Source of the DNA: RPRC01 sp034933285
GTDB taxonomy: Bacteria > Desulfobacterota > Desulfuromonadia > Geobacterales > Geobacteraceae
Assembly (NCBI GenBank): GCA_034933285.1
Contig: JAYFNT010000033.1
Coordinates: forward strand, 1 to 64,000
Direction: 5' to 3'
Length of the DNA stretch: 64,000 nucleotides
Part shown: one piece after another, positions 7,968-16,208 of the stretch
How the letters are laid out: every line of letters starts with the position of its first letter
Numbering within the stretch: position 1 is the stretch's first letter
Notes under the pieces: model-generated
The model's input: the letters and a program-made list of their open reading frames with translations, nothing else
Databases searched by the model: none
Told to the model about the DNA's origin: nothing
Program-made: the position numbers and the translations under genes

Positions 7968-8072
7968 ATGTTCAGCCTGGTAACGGATGTGCTGCTCAAA
8001 CCATATTTCGATGAAAAGTTGCGGGCGTTGAAGTATGTGGAATACTTCGACTACGCCGGCCGCCTGCTGTAA
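7968..8072 (+). CDS. Possible 34-residue small protein
   Basis: An ATG with a strong AAAGGAGGG site 8 bases upstream opens a 34-codon frame (MFSLVTDVLLKPYFDEKL, then RALKYVEYFDYAGRLL) that stops at 8070-8072. It is divergent from fic and shares its operator region. The sequence is amphipathic and not recognised. It could be a genuine small protein or the surviving N-terminus of a lost gene. Confidence 0.35.
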   Translation: MFSLVTDVLLKPYFDEKLRALKYVEYFDYAGRLL

Positions 8073-8099
8073 AAGGACGATCCGGTCGGCGCCTTGCCC

Positions 8100-9065
8100 T
8101 CAGAGCAGCGGCGGGCGGCTGTCTTCCGCGCATACCAGAATTTCCAGTATTTCCAGGAGACGCTCATTGAACGAGCCCTTCATCTCCTGTCTCATGATGT
8201 GGATGGCAAAATAGGACGGAAGGGTCTTGTGGCCCGTCTGGTCGATGGTCAGGGTGCAGTAAAGGTCGCAAATGGCGGCCACCTGGGAGCTGCGCGGGAT
8301 CTGTGCGGCCTTGAGGCCCTGGGGAAAACCGCTGCCGTTGTTGCGTTCATGGTGATTGCGGACAATCGAGAGGGATACTTCGCTCAACTGGGTTTTTTCC
8401 TTGAGGAACGTGTACCCTTCTTCGGGGTGTCTTCTCAGGATGTCCAGTTCCTTGTCCGTGAACCTGCCGGTCTTGGTCAGGAGCTCCGGGGCGACGAAGG
8501 TTTTTCCGAAGTCGTGGAGAAGCGATCCGATGCCCACGTCCACCATTTCGCTACGGGAAAGAAGGTACCCCTCGGAATGGATGAGGAGTGAAAGGGCAGC
8601 CACCTGAAGGCTGTGGACAAAGGTATAGTAGTTGTGGGTCATGACCGTTTCAAGGGAGGACAGCGCTTGCTTGTCGTCCGAAAGGTAGAGCAGCAGGTTT
8701 TCCACGAGCCGCTTGCTTCGATCGAAATCTCCCACTTTGTCCGGGTTGTCGAAGATGTCCCCGACAAAGTTGACCGAGGTCTGGTAGATGATCTTCCCCT
8801 TGACCCGGTTCTCCAGGGCTTCATTTTTCAACATCCTTTCGGCGTTGCTTTCCATGAACTCGTTTATCAATTCCTGATCGCCAGGCCTGATATAGAGGAA
8901 TCCAACCTTGTTTTCCATTAAGCGTTCGGCATCCCTGAGGGAAAAATCCCGGCCATGGCTCTTGTAAAGGACATAGTTGGCGCCGCTTTTAAGGTAGAGA
9001 GCAACATCCGGGAAGATGTTGGCTTCAATGCTTTCGATGCTGATCGGTACGTAAAACTCCCCCAT
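8100..9065 (-). CDS. HD-GYP domain protein, probable cyclic-di-GMP phosphodiesterase
   Basis: The 321-residue protein has an N-terminal domain of about 120 residues of the type often found before HD-GYP domains (YVPISIESI start, no transmembrane segment) and a C-terminal HD-GYP domain. Metal ligands are present: HSLQVA, LLHDFGK, RRHPEEG, NHHE and the downstream Asp of ICDLYC. The name-giving motif is GSGFP instead of GYP, and the usual WDG is NNG, so specificity or activity may differ from canonical enzymes. It is probably cytoplasmic, and GGAGG precedes the ATG. The two neighbouring remnants suggest it lies in a decaying accessory stretch. Confidence 0.85.
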   Translation of the reverse strand: MGEFYVPISIESIEANIFPDVALYLKSGANYVLYKSHGRDFSLRDAERLMENKVGFLYIRPGDQELINEFMESNAERMLKNEALENRVKGKIIYQTSVNFVGDIFDNPDKVGDFDRSKRLVENLLLYLSDDKQALSSLETVMTHNYYTFVHSLQVAALSLLIHSEGYLLSRSEMVDVGIGSLLHDFGKTFVAPELLTKTGRFTDKELDILRRHPEEGYTFLKEKTQLSEVSLSIVRNHHERNNGSGFPQGLKAAQIPRSSQVAAICDLYCTLTIDQTGHKTLPSYFAIHIMRQEMKGSFNERLLEILEILVCAEDSRPPLL

Positions 9066-9184
9066 TTGGCCTCCTGATGTGATTACGCACCGCTAGTACA
9101 GCGTGCCTCTGCAATACATGTATCGGCATTCGGCTGAATTACTCAACCGGAAATGTGGCGGCTGAGGGGAAAAATCAGGTCACC

Positions 9185-9380
9185 AGGTCATGCAGGCCGC
9201 ATTGAGGATGCCGGCACAAGGAACGGGTGACCGGGGAACAGTTCCCACAGGATCGGCAGGATCCCCTTGTTGCTGAGAATCATCTTCCACGGCGGCTCGA
9301 ACAGGTCGCGCCGGATAACCTGCTCCACGGCGGCAAGGCACCGGTGCTGCCGCTCCAGCGTGGGCCATGACAGATTCTCA
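9185..9380 (-). pseudogene. Fragment of a glutathionylspermidine-synthase-like gene
   Basis: About 55 residues are recognisable, ending with LFEPPWKMILSNKGILPILW and ELFPGHPFLVPA, the highly conserved active-site segment of the glutathionylspermidine synthase / pre-ATP-grasp family. The frame then runs into a stop at 9188, and the rest of the ATP-grasp domain is absent. The upstream part also fades into repeat sequence. It is a deletion remnant without function. Confidence 0.6.
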
Positions 9381-9449
9381 CGAGCTACGCGAAAGTTCCG
9401 CTCCGGCCCCGGAGATATTTTCCGGATGAAAATCAACCTAAAAAAAGCA

Positions 9450-9575
9450 TTTGTACGCGGATCAAATCTGATGAACGCGGATTAAACCTGGATCCATGTA
9501 TCTCAGACAAGTCACCCTTTTGCATTTATCCGTGTAAATCCTGCTTTTCCGCGTCAATCCTTGTTTGATTGCCTT
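9450..9575. repeat. Intergenic GCGGAT-type repeat
   Basis: Variants of ACGCGGATTAAA and its complement (ACGCGGATCAAA, AACGCGGATTAAA, TTTATCCGTGTAAA, TTTTCCGCGTCAA) follow each other over about 120 bases. They resemble the ATCCGCGTTCATC sequences dispersed between genes in many environmental genomes. No gene is present between here and 9873. Confidence 0.4.
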
Positions 9576-9763
9576 TTTTAGGATTACTTCTTAAGAAGTT
9601 CACACTGGAAGCCGAAGTAATACTAATCGCAGGCTGACGGCGATGATGAGGGCTGGCGGCGAATCATGTCGACAGTCATCGGCAGGGGCTTGCTTTCTGT
9701 ATGGGAAAGGCATATTAAAAGGTTGGTCATGTGAATGAGCTGAACACGAAGGGTTTTGCAAAG

Positions 9764-9793
9764 GCGGCATGTGCGCATGGCATTTGATGCCGC
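9764..9793 (+). promoter_or_regulatory. Hairpin in the leader of the large cluster
   Basis: GCGGCAT (9764-9770) pairs with ATGCCGC (9787-9793), and a nested GGCAT-TTG-ATGCC lies inside. It is 80 bases upstream of the first gene of the 23-kb cluster and could be an attenuator or an operator. No convincing -35/-10 pair was found in the roughly 300-base spacer 9576-9873. Confidence 0.3.
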
Positions 9794-9873
9794 AACTGTT
9801 TAATTTTCTTCGAGTCCCGTCAGTCGTTGTTTTGCTCGGGAATGTTGTTCAAGTTTCTGTAAAGGAGACGGCC

Positions 9874-10209
9874 ATGGTGATTGAGTGCAGCAGGGAAGGC
9901 AGTGCAACCGTGGTAACGGTTGCGGGGAGGATGGATGCCCTGACCTCCCCGGCATTTGAAAAAAAACTGAACGAACTTATCGTCGGCGGGGAAACGCGGT
10001 TCGCGGTCGACATGGCCGGGCTGGACTACATCAGCAGCGCCGGGCTGCGGGGCATCCTGGCCGCGGCCAAGTTATTGAAGGGCAAGGGGGGGCAGATCAG
10101 TTTCGCCAATGTGGAAGGGGCGGTCAGGGAGGTGTTCGACATCTCCGGCTTCGGCACGATCTTCCGCATATGCGATTCGGTAGCCGGCGCTCTCGCCGGG
10201 TTCAAGTAA
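9874..10209 (+). CDS. STAS-domain anti-sigma factor antagonist (RsbV-like)
   Basis: The ATG at 9874 has an AAAGGAG site; an upstream in-frame start would add 35 non-family residues. The 111-residue protein is a single STAS domain: VTVAGRMDALTSPAFEKKL, then the phosphoacceptor region DYISSAGLRGIL with the serine pair at the usual position. In partner switching this protein, when unphosphorylated, sequesters an RsbW-type kinase. The kinase gene follows after 5 bases, and a PP2C phosphatase that could reactivate the STAS protein is third downstream. It is the first gene of the 23-kb cluster. Confidence 0.9.
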   Translation: MVIECSREGSATVVTVAGRMDALTSPAFEKKLNELIVGGETRFAVDMAGLDYISSAGLRGILAAAKLLKGKGGQISFANVEGAVREVFDISGFGTIFRICDSVAGALAGFK

Positions 10210-10214
10210 TCGGG

Positions 10215-10640
10215 ATGGCGGCCGATAAGCTGAAAAGAGCGGCTGAAGTGGGGAATCTCGAAGCAGTGGTCGGGTTTGTCGAGGAGTGCGCCGAACGGTG
10301 CGCAATTGACGCAAGGAAGAAATTCGGCCTTCTGGTCGCTGTCGAGGAGGCTTTCGTCAACGTCTGCCATTATGCCTATCCCGGCAGCGCCGGGGACGTG
10401 GAGCTGGCCTGCAGCTGCGGGGGGGATGCCTTCGTGGTCGAGATAACGGACCGGGGGATCCCGTTCGACATCCTTACGCTCCCGGAACCGGACACAACCG
10501 CTGATATCACGGAGCGCGAGGTCGGCGGGCTCGGTGTCCATTTCATCCGCTCATTGACCGATGAAGTGAGCTACCGGCGCGAAGAGGATCGGAACATTCT
10601 CCGCGTCGTTCTGCGCCGTGGAAGGGATGGCGGGCCATGA
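10215..10640 (+). CDS. RsbW-like serine kinase / anti-sigma factor
   Basis: The 141-residue protein is a GHKL ATPase of the RsbW/SpoIIAB type. All boxes are intact: N-box EEAFVNVCHYAY with the Mg-binding Asn, G1 box TDRGIPFD, and G2 box VGGLGVHFI. It should phosphorylate the adjacent STAS protein and bind a target, classically a sigma factor. No sigma factor gene is present in the cluster, so the regulated partner may be elsewhere or may not be a sigma factor. Its stop codon overlaps the start of the next gene (ATGA). The intact N-box contrasts with the degenerate GHKL domains encoded at 21324 and 25690. Confidence 0.88.
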   Translation: MAADKLKRAAEVGNLEAVVGFVEECAERCAIDARKKFGLLVAVEEAFVNVCHYAYPGSAGDVELACSCGGDAFVVEITDRGIPFDILTLPEPDTTADITEREVGGLGVHFIRSLTDEVSYRREEDRNILRVVLRRGRDGGP

Positions 10641-11647
10641 CAGGCATTCCTTTGGCAGTGTCGAGAACATTTCCGGTTTTCATCACGGTATTGTTTCTGC
10701 TGGCAGCGTCGGCCCTGCAGGGCGCGGCAGCGGAGAGAACGCTGAAAAAAGCCACCCTGATTCCGCTCTGGAGCCCCCAGGCCCAGTTTGCCGGGTACTA
10801 TACGGCACTGGAAAAGGGGATATACCGGAAACACGGCATCGACCTGACCATCATCGGCGGGGGGCCGAACTACTCGTCCGCCGAATATCTGCGCAGGGGC
10901 AAAGCGGATTTCGCCGTGATGTGGCTGACGACCGCCATGCAGGAGCGGGCGTCCGGGGTGAAACTGGCCAATATCGCTCAGATCATCCAGAAATCCTCCA
11001 TGATGCTGGTGGCCAGGAAATCGAGCGGCATTACGACCCCGGCGGACATGAACGGCAGGAAAATCGGCCTCTGGGGTGGGGACTTCGCCATTCCGCCCCA
11101 TGCTTTTTTCAGGAAATTCCATATCCGGGTGCGCGAGGTGCCCCAGTCCTACACGGTGAACCTTTTCCTGCGCGGCGGGATCGATGTGGCTTCCGCCATG
11201 TGGTACAACGAGTACCACACCATCATCAACGCCGGCATCGATCCGGATGAGCTGAAGGTCTTCTTCCTGAAGGACGAGGGGCTGAACCTTCCCGAAGACG
11301 GCCTCTACGCCCTGGAAAAAACCCTGAAGAGCGATCCCGGCCTGGCCGGGGAATTTGCCAGGGCGTCCCTGGAAGGGTGGAACTACGCCTTTGCCCATCC
11401 CGAGGAAGCGCTTGACATCATCATGAAGTACATGCGGGCGGCGAAGATTCCGGCCAACCGCATGCACCAGAAATGGATGCTGGCAAGGATACGCGACCTG
11501 GTCGTGCCGCGGGGCGGCGGGAGCGGCTATGGCATGCTCAGCAGGAGTGATTACGAGGAAGCCGGGGAGATTCTCGTGAAAAACGGGGTGATCCGTGAGA
11601 CTCCCGGTTTCGGAGCCTTTGCCTGGAGGCCCGATGCCGAACGATAG
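10637..11647 (+). CDS. Periplasmic NMT1/THI5-like solute-binding protein without a transporter
   Basis: The 336-residue protein has a signal peptide (FPVFITVLFLLAASALQGAA) and the type II binding-protein fold of the NMT1/THI5/SsuA group: LIPLWSPQAQFAGYYTALEK, KHGIDLTIIGGG, GKADFAVMW, NGRKIGLWGG. Such proteins bind pyrimidines, riboflavin, sulphonates or related small organics. No ABC permease or ATPase lies anywhere in the cluster. Its gene overlaps the kinase before it and the sensor phosphatase after it, so it probably presents a ligand to the periplasmic dCache domain of that phosphatase. The ligand is unknown. Confidence 0.85.
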   Translation: MTGIPLAVSRTFPVFITVLFLLAASALQGAAAERTLKKATLIPLWSPQAQFAGYYTALEKGIYRKHGIDLTIIGGGPNYSSAEYLRRGKADFAVMWLTTAMQERASGVKLANIAQIIQKSSMMLVARKSSGITTPADMNGRKIGLWGGDFAIPPHAFFRKFHIRVREVPQSYTVNLFLRGGIDVASAMWYNEYHTIINAGIDPDELKVFFLKDEGLNLPEDGLYALEKTLKSDPGLAGEFARASLEGWNYAFAHPEEALDIIMKYMRAAKIPANRMHQKWMLARIRDLVVPRGGGSGYGMLSRSDYEEAGEILVKNGVIRETPGFGAFAWRPDAER

Positions 11648-13556
11648 AAGCATAGCCTTCAAGCTGATTTTCGTCATCACGCTGAGCGGGACGCTGATCT
11701 TTGCCGCGGTGCTCGGTTACAGCTACTACCGTTCCCGGCTGCTGCTGCAGAAAGAGCTGGAAAACAACGCCCGGAACCTGGCCCTGTCGTCGGTCAACCG
11801 GGTTGAGACGGTTCTCACTTCGGTTACCAAGGTGACCGAAGGAGTTGCCCGTTCTTTGGAAAACGGCAAATACACCCACCAGGAGCTCCTTGCACTGCTC
11901 AGCTCCACGGTCAGGAACAACCGTGAGATCTACGGCTCCTGTGCGGCTTTCGAACCGCTTTCTCCCGGTTCAAGCCCGTACGGCCCCTATTTCTACAAGC
12001 AGGGGGAGCGCCTCGTCTACGACCCCGAGGACTCCTTCCAGTATCTCCAGCAGGACTGGTACCAGATCAGCAGGGAACTGGGAACTACCGAATGGACCGA
12101 GCCGTATTACGGCGACAGCGGCGCCAACATCCTGATGGCGACCTGCTCTGCCCCGTTTTATGAAACTTCGGACGGGAAGAGGCGGCTGAGAGGCGTGGTT
12201 GCCTCCGACATCTCCCTCGACTGGCTGACCGGGATGGTCGCATCCATCAAGGTGCTGAAGACCGGCTATGCGTTTCTCGTCTCCCGCACCGGGACCATCG
12301 TCACGCATCCCTCCAAGGAGATGATCATGAACGAGACCATCTTCAGCCTTGCCGAGGCGCGCAACGATGCCGGGCTGCGGGAGCTGGGCAGGAAGATGAT
12401 CAGGGGCGGGACCGATTTCATACCTTACACCAACATCAGCGGGAAAAAGTGCTGGCTCTATTATGCACCGATTCCTTCCGTCGGCTGGACCCTCGCGGTC
12501 GTGTTTCCCGAGGCGGAACTCCTGGCCCAGGTGAAGAGATTGAGCCTCACCGGAGCGGTGATGGGGATGGCGGGCATCCTGCTGCTGGCCGTGGCAGTGA
12601 TCTTCATCGCCCGCTCCATCACCACACCGCTGCAGGCCCTGGCGCGGGCAACGGCTTCGATCGCCCATGGCGATTTCGAGGTGGAACTGCCGCCGGTGCG
12701 CAGCCGGGATGAAGTGGGGACGCTGGCCGACGCGTTCATGGTGATGAAAGGCTCCCTTAAGGAATATATCAGGAAGCTGACCGAGACAACGGCAGCCAAG
12801 GAGCGGATCGAGAGCGAGCTCGGCATAGCCCACGACATCCAGATGGGGCTTCTGCCCAAGACCTTCCCCCCGTTTCCCGGAAGGAAGGAATTCGACCTGT
12901 ATGCCTTGATGGAGCCGGCCAGGGAAGTCGGTGGGGACTTCTACGATTTCTTTCTGGTCGACGACAGCCATCTCTGCTTCGTGATTGCCGATGTTTCGGG
13001 CAAGGGGGTGCCCGCGGCCCTGTTCATGGCCATGTCCATGACGCTCATCAGGGCCACGGCCCGCGAAGGGTTGCCGCCCGGCGAGATCCTGTCCAGGGTG
13101 AACAGCGAACTGAGCAGGGAAAACGATTCCTGCATGTTCGTCACCACGTTCTGCGGCGTGCTGGATACGGAAACCGGGGAATTGACCTATGCCAACGGCG
13201 GGCATAATCCCCCCCTGCATGTCAGGCGGGAAGGCGGCGCCGCATGGCTGCCCAAATCCGGGGCGCTCATGGTCGGCGCGATGGAGGGGATCGCCTACCG
13301 GGATGAACGGCTCGTGCTGGCGCCGGGAGACGCCCTGTTCCTCTACACCGACGGCGTGACCGAGGCGATGGATTCGTCAGACAGGGCCTTTTCGGAGGAG
13401 CGGCTGAAACGCTGCCTGTCCGCCCTTGACGGGCGCGGAATCCGGGCGGCGGTCGACGGCATTATGGCGGAAGTGCGCCGGTTTACCGGCCAGGCGCCCC
13501 AATCCGATGACATCACCATGATGATGGTGCGGTACCATGGCGCGAAAAGGGGATGA
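11634..13556 (+). CDS. Membrane sensor PP2C phosphatase (dCache-HAMP-SpoIIE/RsbU)
   Basis: The ATG at 11634 follows GGAGG and overlaps the preceding gene by 14 bases. The 640-residue protein has TM1 (about 8-32), a periplasmic double-Cache region (about 33-300), TM2 (about 304-326), HAMP (about 327-380), and a SpoIIE/RsbU-type phosphatase (about 400-640). Metal-binding aspartates lie in GGDFYD (Asp435), IADVSGKG (Asp453), TDGVTEAMD and SDDITMMMV. It should dephosphorylate the STAS protein in response to a periplasmic signal, releasing the partner of RsbW. The adjacent binding protein is the natural candidate co-sensor. Confidence 0.9.
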   Translation: MPNDRSIAFKLIFVITLSGTLIFAAVLGYSYYRSRLLLQKELENNARNLALSSVNRVETVLTSVTKVTEGVARSLENGKYTHQELLALLSSTVRNNREIYGSCAAFEPLSPGSSPYGPYFYKQGERLVYDPEDSFQYLQQDWYQISRELGTTEWTEPYYGDSGANILMATCSAPFYETSDGKRRLRGVVASDISLDWLTGMVASIKVLKTGYAFLVSRTGTIVTHPSKEMIMNETIFSLAEARNDAGLRELGRKMIRGGTDFIPYTNISGKKCWLYYAPIPSVGWTLAVVFPEAELLAQVKRLSLTGAVMGMAGILLLAVAVIFIARSITTPLQALARATASIAHGDFEVELPPVRSRDEVGTLADAFMVMKGSLKEYIRKLTETTAAKERIESELGIAHDIQMGLLPKTFPPFPGRKEFDLYALMEPAREVGGDFYDFFLVDDSHLCFVIADVSGKGVPAALFMAMSMTLIRATAREGLPPGEILSRVNSELSRENDSCMFVTTFCGVLDTETGELTYANGGHNPPLHVRREGGAAWLPKSGALMVGAMEGIAYRDERLVLAPGDALFLYTDGVTEAMDSSDRAFSEERLKRCLSALDGRGIRAAVDGIMAEVRRFTGQAPQSDDITMMMVRYHGAKRG

Positions 13557-13594
13557 AACGCTTGTTCGGCAGATGAATTGACAAGGAGTCCTGA

Positions 13595-14794
13595 TTGTTT
13601 TCTTTTCTGCGGGAGAACGGAAATTTCAGAAACTTCTGGCTCGGCCAGGTGGTTTCCCAGGTCGGCGACAGGATCCATACCCTTGCCGTCATCTGGCTGG
13701 TCTACACCTGGACCAGGTCCGGCGCCGCCCTGGGGCTCGTGCTCATCGCGGCGTCGCTTCCCTCGATCATCGTCTCTCCCTGGGCAGGGACCCTGTCCGA
13801 TCGGCTGAACCGCAAACATATCGCGATTGCTTGTGACGCTGCCCGTTGCGTGCTTGTCGTGGCATTGTCGGCACTGGCCTCCGGCGATCTGCTCGACATG
13901 CCGGTCATTGTCGTCATCACTGCACTGATATCGCTCGCCTCCTCCTTTTTCAATCCCGCAACGCTGGCAATGATGCCGTCGATTGTCCCGACGCGGGACC
14001 TGGTGCGCGCCAATGCCGTCACGCAGCTCTCGGCCAATGCCAGCGGCGCCCTGGGCTTCCTGCTGGGGAGCGGGCTGATCGCCGTCATCGGGGTTCCCGC
14101 GGCGTTTCTGTTCAACGGGTTGTCTTTTCTCGCGTCCGCGCTCCTTATCGGGAAAATCGTTTACCAGCACCGCCCCTGCCCGCGGAAAGCTTCCTTCCTC
14201 TCCGACCTGAAAGACGGCTGGAGCGCGGTGCGCGGCATTCCGCCGGTATCCCGGATCATGGGGCCCCTGGTCGTCATCAATTTCCTGTTTTCATCCCTTT
14301 CCGTGCTGATCCCCATCTTCGGCGAGGGCGTGTTCAAATCCGGGTCCACAGGTGTGGGCGTGCTCCTGGCAAGCTTCACCTGCGGCATGTTCCTGGCGGC
14401 GCTTGCGTTGACCACCTTTCAGCCGAAGGCCAGCATGTCCCTGCTCGTCACCGGCAGCCTGCTCCTGGTGGGCGGGTGCTTTATCGCCATGGGCCTCATC
14501 CAGCAGCTTCCCCTGTTCGTCGTTGCCCTGGCTGTTGTGGGGCTGGCCCTGAACGGGGCCAACATCTGCCTGGTCGCCATGTTCCAGAGGCTCATTCCGG
14601 GCGAGGTCAGGGGCAAATTCTTCAGCCTCCTGACAGCGGTGTCACTATCAGCCCAGCCGCTTTCCTTCGGGATCACCGGCTGGCTTTCCGACCTGGTCGA
14701 TCCGGTTGCCATACTCCTGTCCTGCGGAGCGGCGCTGCTCATGTGCTCCTTCCTCATTTACCGGATTGACGAGCTGCGGGAACAGTATGTGTGA
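13595..14794 (+). CDS. MFS exporter (EntS-like, MFS_3 family)
   Basis: The 399-residue protein starts at TTG with AAGGAG 7 bases upstream. It has twelve hydrophobic segments and the MFS motif A-like loop GTLSDRLNRKHI. The N-terminus NFRNFWLGQVVSQVGDRI is typical of the family that includes the enterobactin exporter EntS and macrolide exporters. It probably exports the cluster's product or protects against it. It sits between the signalling module and the first adenylating enzyme on the same strand. Import of a precursor is less likely for this family. Confidence 0.85.
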   Translation: MFSFLRENGNFRNFWLGQVVSQVGDRIHTLAVIWLVYTWTRSGAALGLVLIAASLPSIIVSPWAGTLSDRLNRKHIAIACDAARCVLVVALSALASGDLLDMPVIVVITALISLASSFFNPATLAMMPSIVPTRDLVRANAVTQLSANASGALGFLLGSGLIAVIGVPAAFLFNGLSFLASALLIGKIVYQHRPCPRKASFLSDLKDGWSAVRGIPPVSRIMGPLVVINFLFSSLSVLIPIFGEGVFKSGSTGVGVLLASFTCGMFLAALALTTFQPKASMSLLVTGSLLLVGGCFIAMGLIQQLPLFVVALAVVGLALNGANICLVAMFQRLIPGEVRGKFFSLLTAVSLSAQPLSFGITGWLSDLVDPVAILLSCGAALLMCSFLIYRIDELREQYV

Positions 14795-14804
14795 GGATAA
14801 CACT

Positions 14805-16169
14805 ATGGAGAACGTGAAATCGTTCGCTCAGCGCGTGTTTGACGGCGTGCCCGGCTACCGCGGGTTTCTCGAATCACGGGGAGCTTCCATCAGTAGGAGC
14901 TTCGGGGAGCTTCCGCTCCTGACCAAGCAGAACTACCTGCTGGAGCATCCCGTTGAGGAACTCTGCTGGAACGGCAGCCTCGGCGATTGCCACCTGATCG
15001 GCTCAAGCTCGGGTTTCAGCGGAAGCGGGTCGGTATTCTGGCCCAAGCGGCCGGAAGACGAGAGCAGGTATCTCGATTCCCTGGAAACCATGCTGGTCAG
15101 GAACTACGGCATCGACAAGGGCAGGACCCTGATCATGTGCTGCATGGCGCTCGGCACCTGGTTCGGCGGCATGGCCATCACCGCGGCTTTGCGGATCATT
15201 GCGGCACGCGGAAGGCTGCCGATTACCGTCTGCACTCCGGGGCTCAACCTGGCGGAGGCGGTGGAAATCTACTCGCGGTTCTCCGCCGGTTTCACCAGGG
15301 TGCTGTGGATCACCAATCCTTCCAGCATCAGCCTGATCTCGGCGCTGATCAAGAGGAAAGGCGTTGCCGTTCCTCCGGGTTCATGCAGTTTTCCCGTTGT
15401 CGGCGAATATTTCAGCGAGACGTTCCGGGAGTCTCTGGCCGAGCGTTACGGGCACGACATCAATGAACCCTTCGTGGTCTGGACCGGGTACGGGTCCGCG
15501 GATACGGGCGACATCGCCGTTGAAACCGCGGCCACCATCCGGCTGAGAAAATTCCTCCATGGCCACGCTGAAACGGGTAAGGTCCTGTTCGGCTCGGACG
15601 ACACGCCGATGCTGCTCGAACTGTCGCCCAAAGCCCATGTGGAGATAGTGGACGGCAGCATAGTCGTGACCAAGGACCAGCTGATACCCTTGGTGCGCTA
15701 CGACACCGGCGATCAGGGCGGATTGCTGGAGAAAAGGGAGCTGGAGCGCCTGGGGCCGGTGCCGGACCGGTTGCTCACGGAGCTGCCGGAACAGGTGCTG
15801 TTCGTGCGCGGCAGGGCCTCCAATTCCATAATTTTCTACGGCACCAACCTGAACGTGCAGGACATAAACCGGCATTTCCTGCAACTGCCGCGGGAGTACG
15901 GCTATTCCGGCCTGTTCACCGTGCGCAGGGTGGACAGGGGCGAGGTTTCCCGGTTCGATTTCACCGTCATGGTGGAGGGGCCGGGAGACGCCGCCCTGGC
16001 CGGCAGGTACCATGAAAGCCTGCTCGGCTACCTGAAAGGCCGGAGCCTGGAGTTCGAGGCCAAGTATTCGAACCTGACCCGTTCCATCGGCGAGGACCTG
16101 ATCACCGTGCAGGTGGAGGAGCTGTCGGGTTCGACCGGCGCCATCAAGCACAGGTTCATCATCGACTGA
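14805..16169 (+). CDS. PaaK-like adenylate-forming protein with atypical motifs
   Basis: The ATG at 14805 has GAGGA 7 bases upstream. The 454-residue protein has the overall layout of phenylacetate-CoA-ligase-like enzymes (SFGELPLLTKQNYLLEHP, LIPLVRYDTGDQG). The phosphate-binding loop is SSSGFSGSGSVFW, lacking the usual Thr/Lys pattern, and the C-terminal lysine motif is SGSTGAIKHRF instead of LPRxxxGKxxR. It may activate an unusual acid, act without CoA, or be partly degenerate. It is the first of four related adenylating domains in the cluster. The substrate is unknown. Confidence 0.75.
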   Translation: MENVKSFAQRVFDGVPGYRGFLESRGASISRSFGELPLLTKQNYLLEHPVEELCWNGSLGDCHLIGSSSGFSGSGSVFWPKRPEDESRYLDSLETMLVRNYGIDKGRTLIMCCMALGTWFGGMAITAALRIIAARGRLPITVCTPGLNLAEAVEIYSRFSAGFTRVLWITNPSSISLISALIKRKGVAVPPGSCSFPVVGEYFSETFRESLAERYGHDINEPFVVWTGYGSADTGDIAVETAATIRLRKFLHGHAETGKVLFGSDDTPMLLELSPKAHVEIVDGSIVVTKDQLIPLVRYDTGDQGGLLEKRELERLGPVPDRLLTELPEQVLFVRGRASNSIIFYGTNLNVQDINRHFLQLPREYGYSGLFTVRRVDRGEVSRFDFTVMVEGPGDAALAGRYHESLLGYLKGRSLEFEAKYSNLTRSIGEDLITVQVEELSGSTGAIKHRFIID

Positions 16170-16208
16170 GTTTTTTCTGCGGGTAGCTGAAACGGAAGCG
16201 GAGGCGGA

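Noticed and set aside
9677..9693. Sigma-54 promoter before the large cluster
   Set aside because: CGGCAGGGGCTTGC has the right look, but GG and GC are separated by nine bases instead of the required ten.
10637..11647. Thiamine precursor transporter component linked to the thi operon
   Set aside because: NMT1/THI5-like proteins often bind thiamine precursors, but this gene is 50 kb from thiSGE, has no TPP riboswitch and no ABC partner genes.
11970..13220. Long minus-strand open frame of 416 codons
   Set aside because: It is the GC-rich antisense shadow of the PP2C phosphatase gene, with low-complexity composition and no ribosome site.
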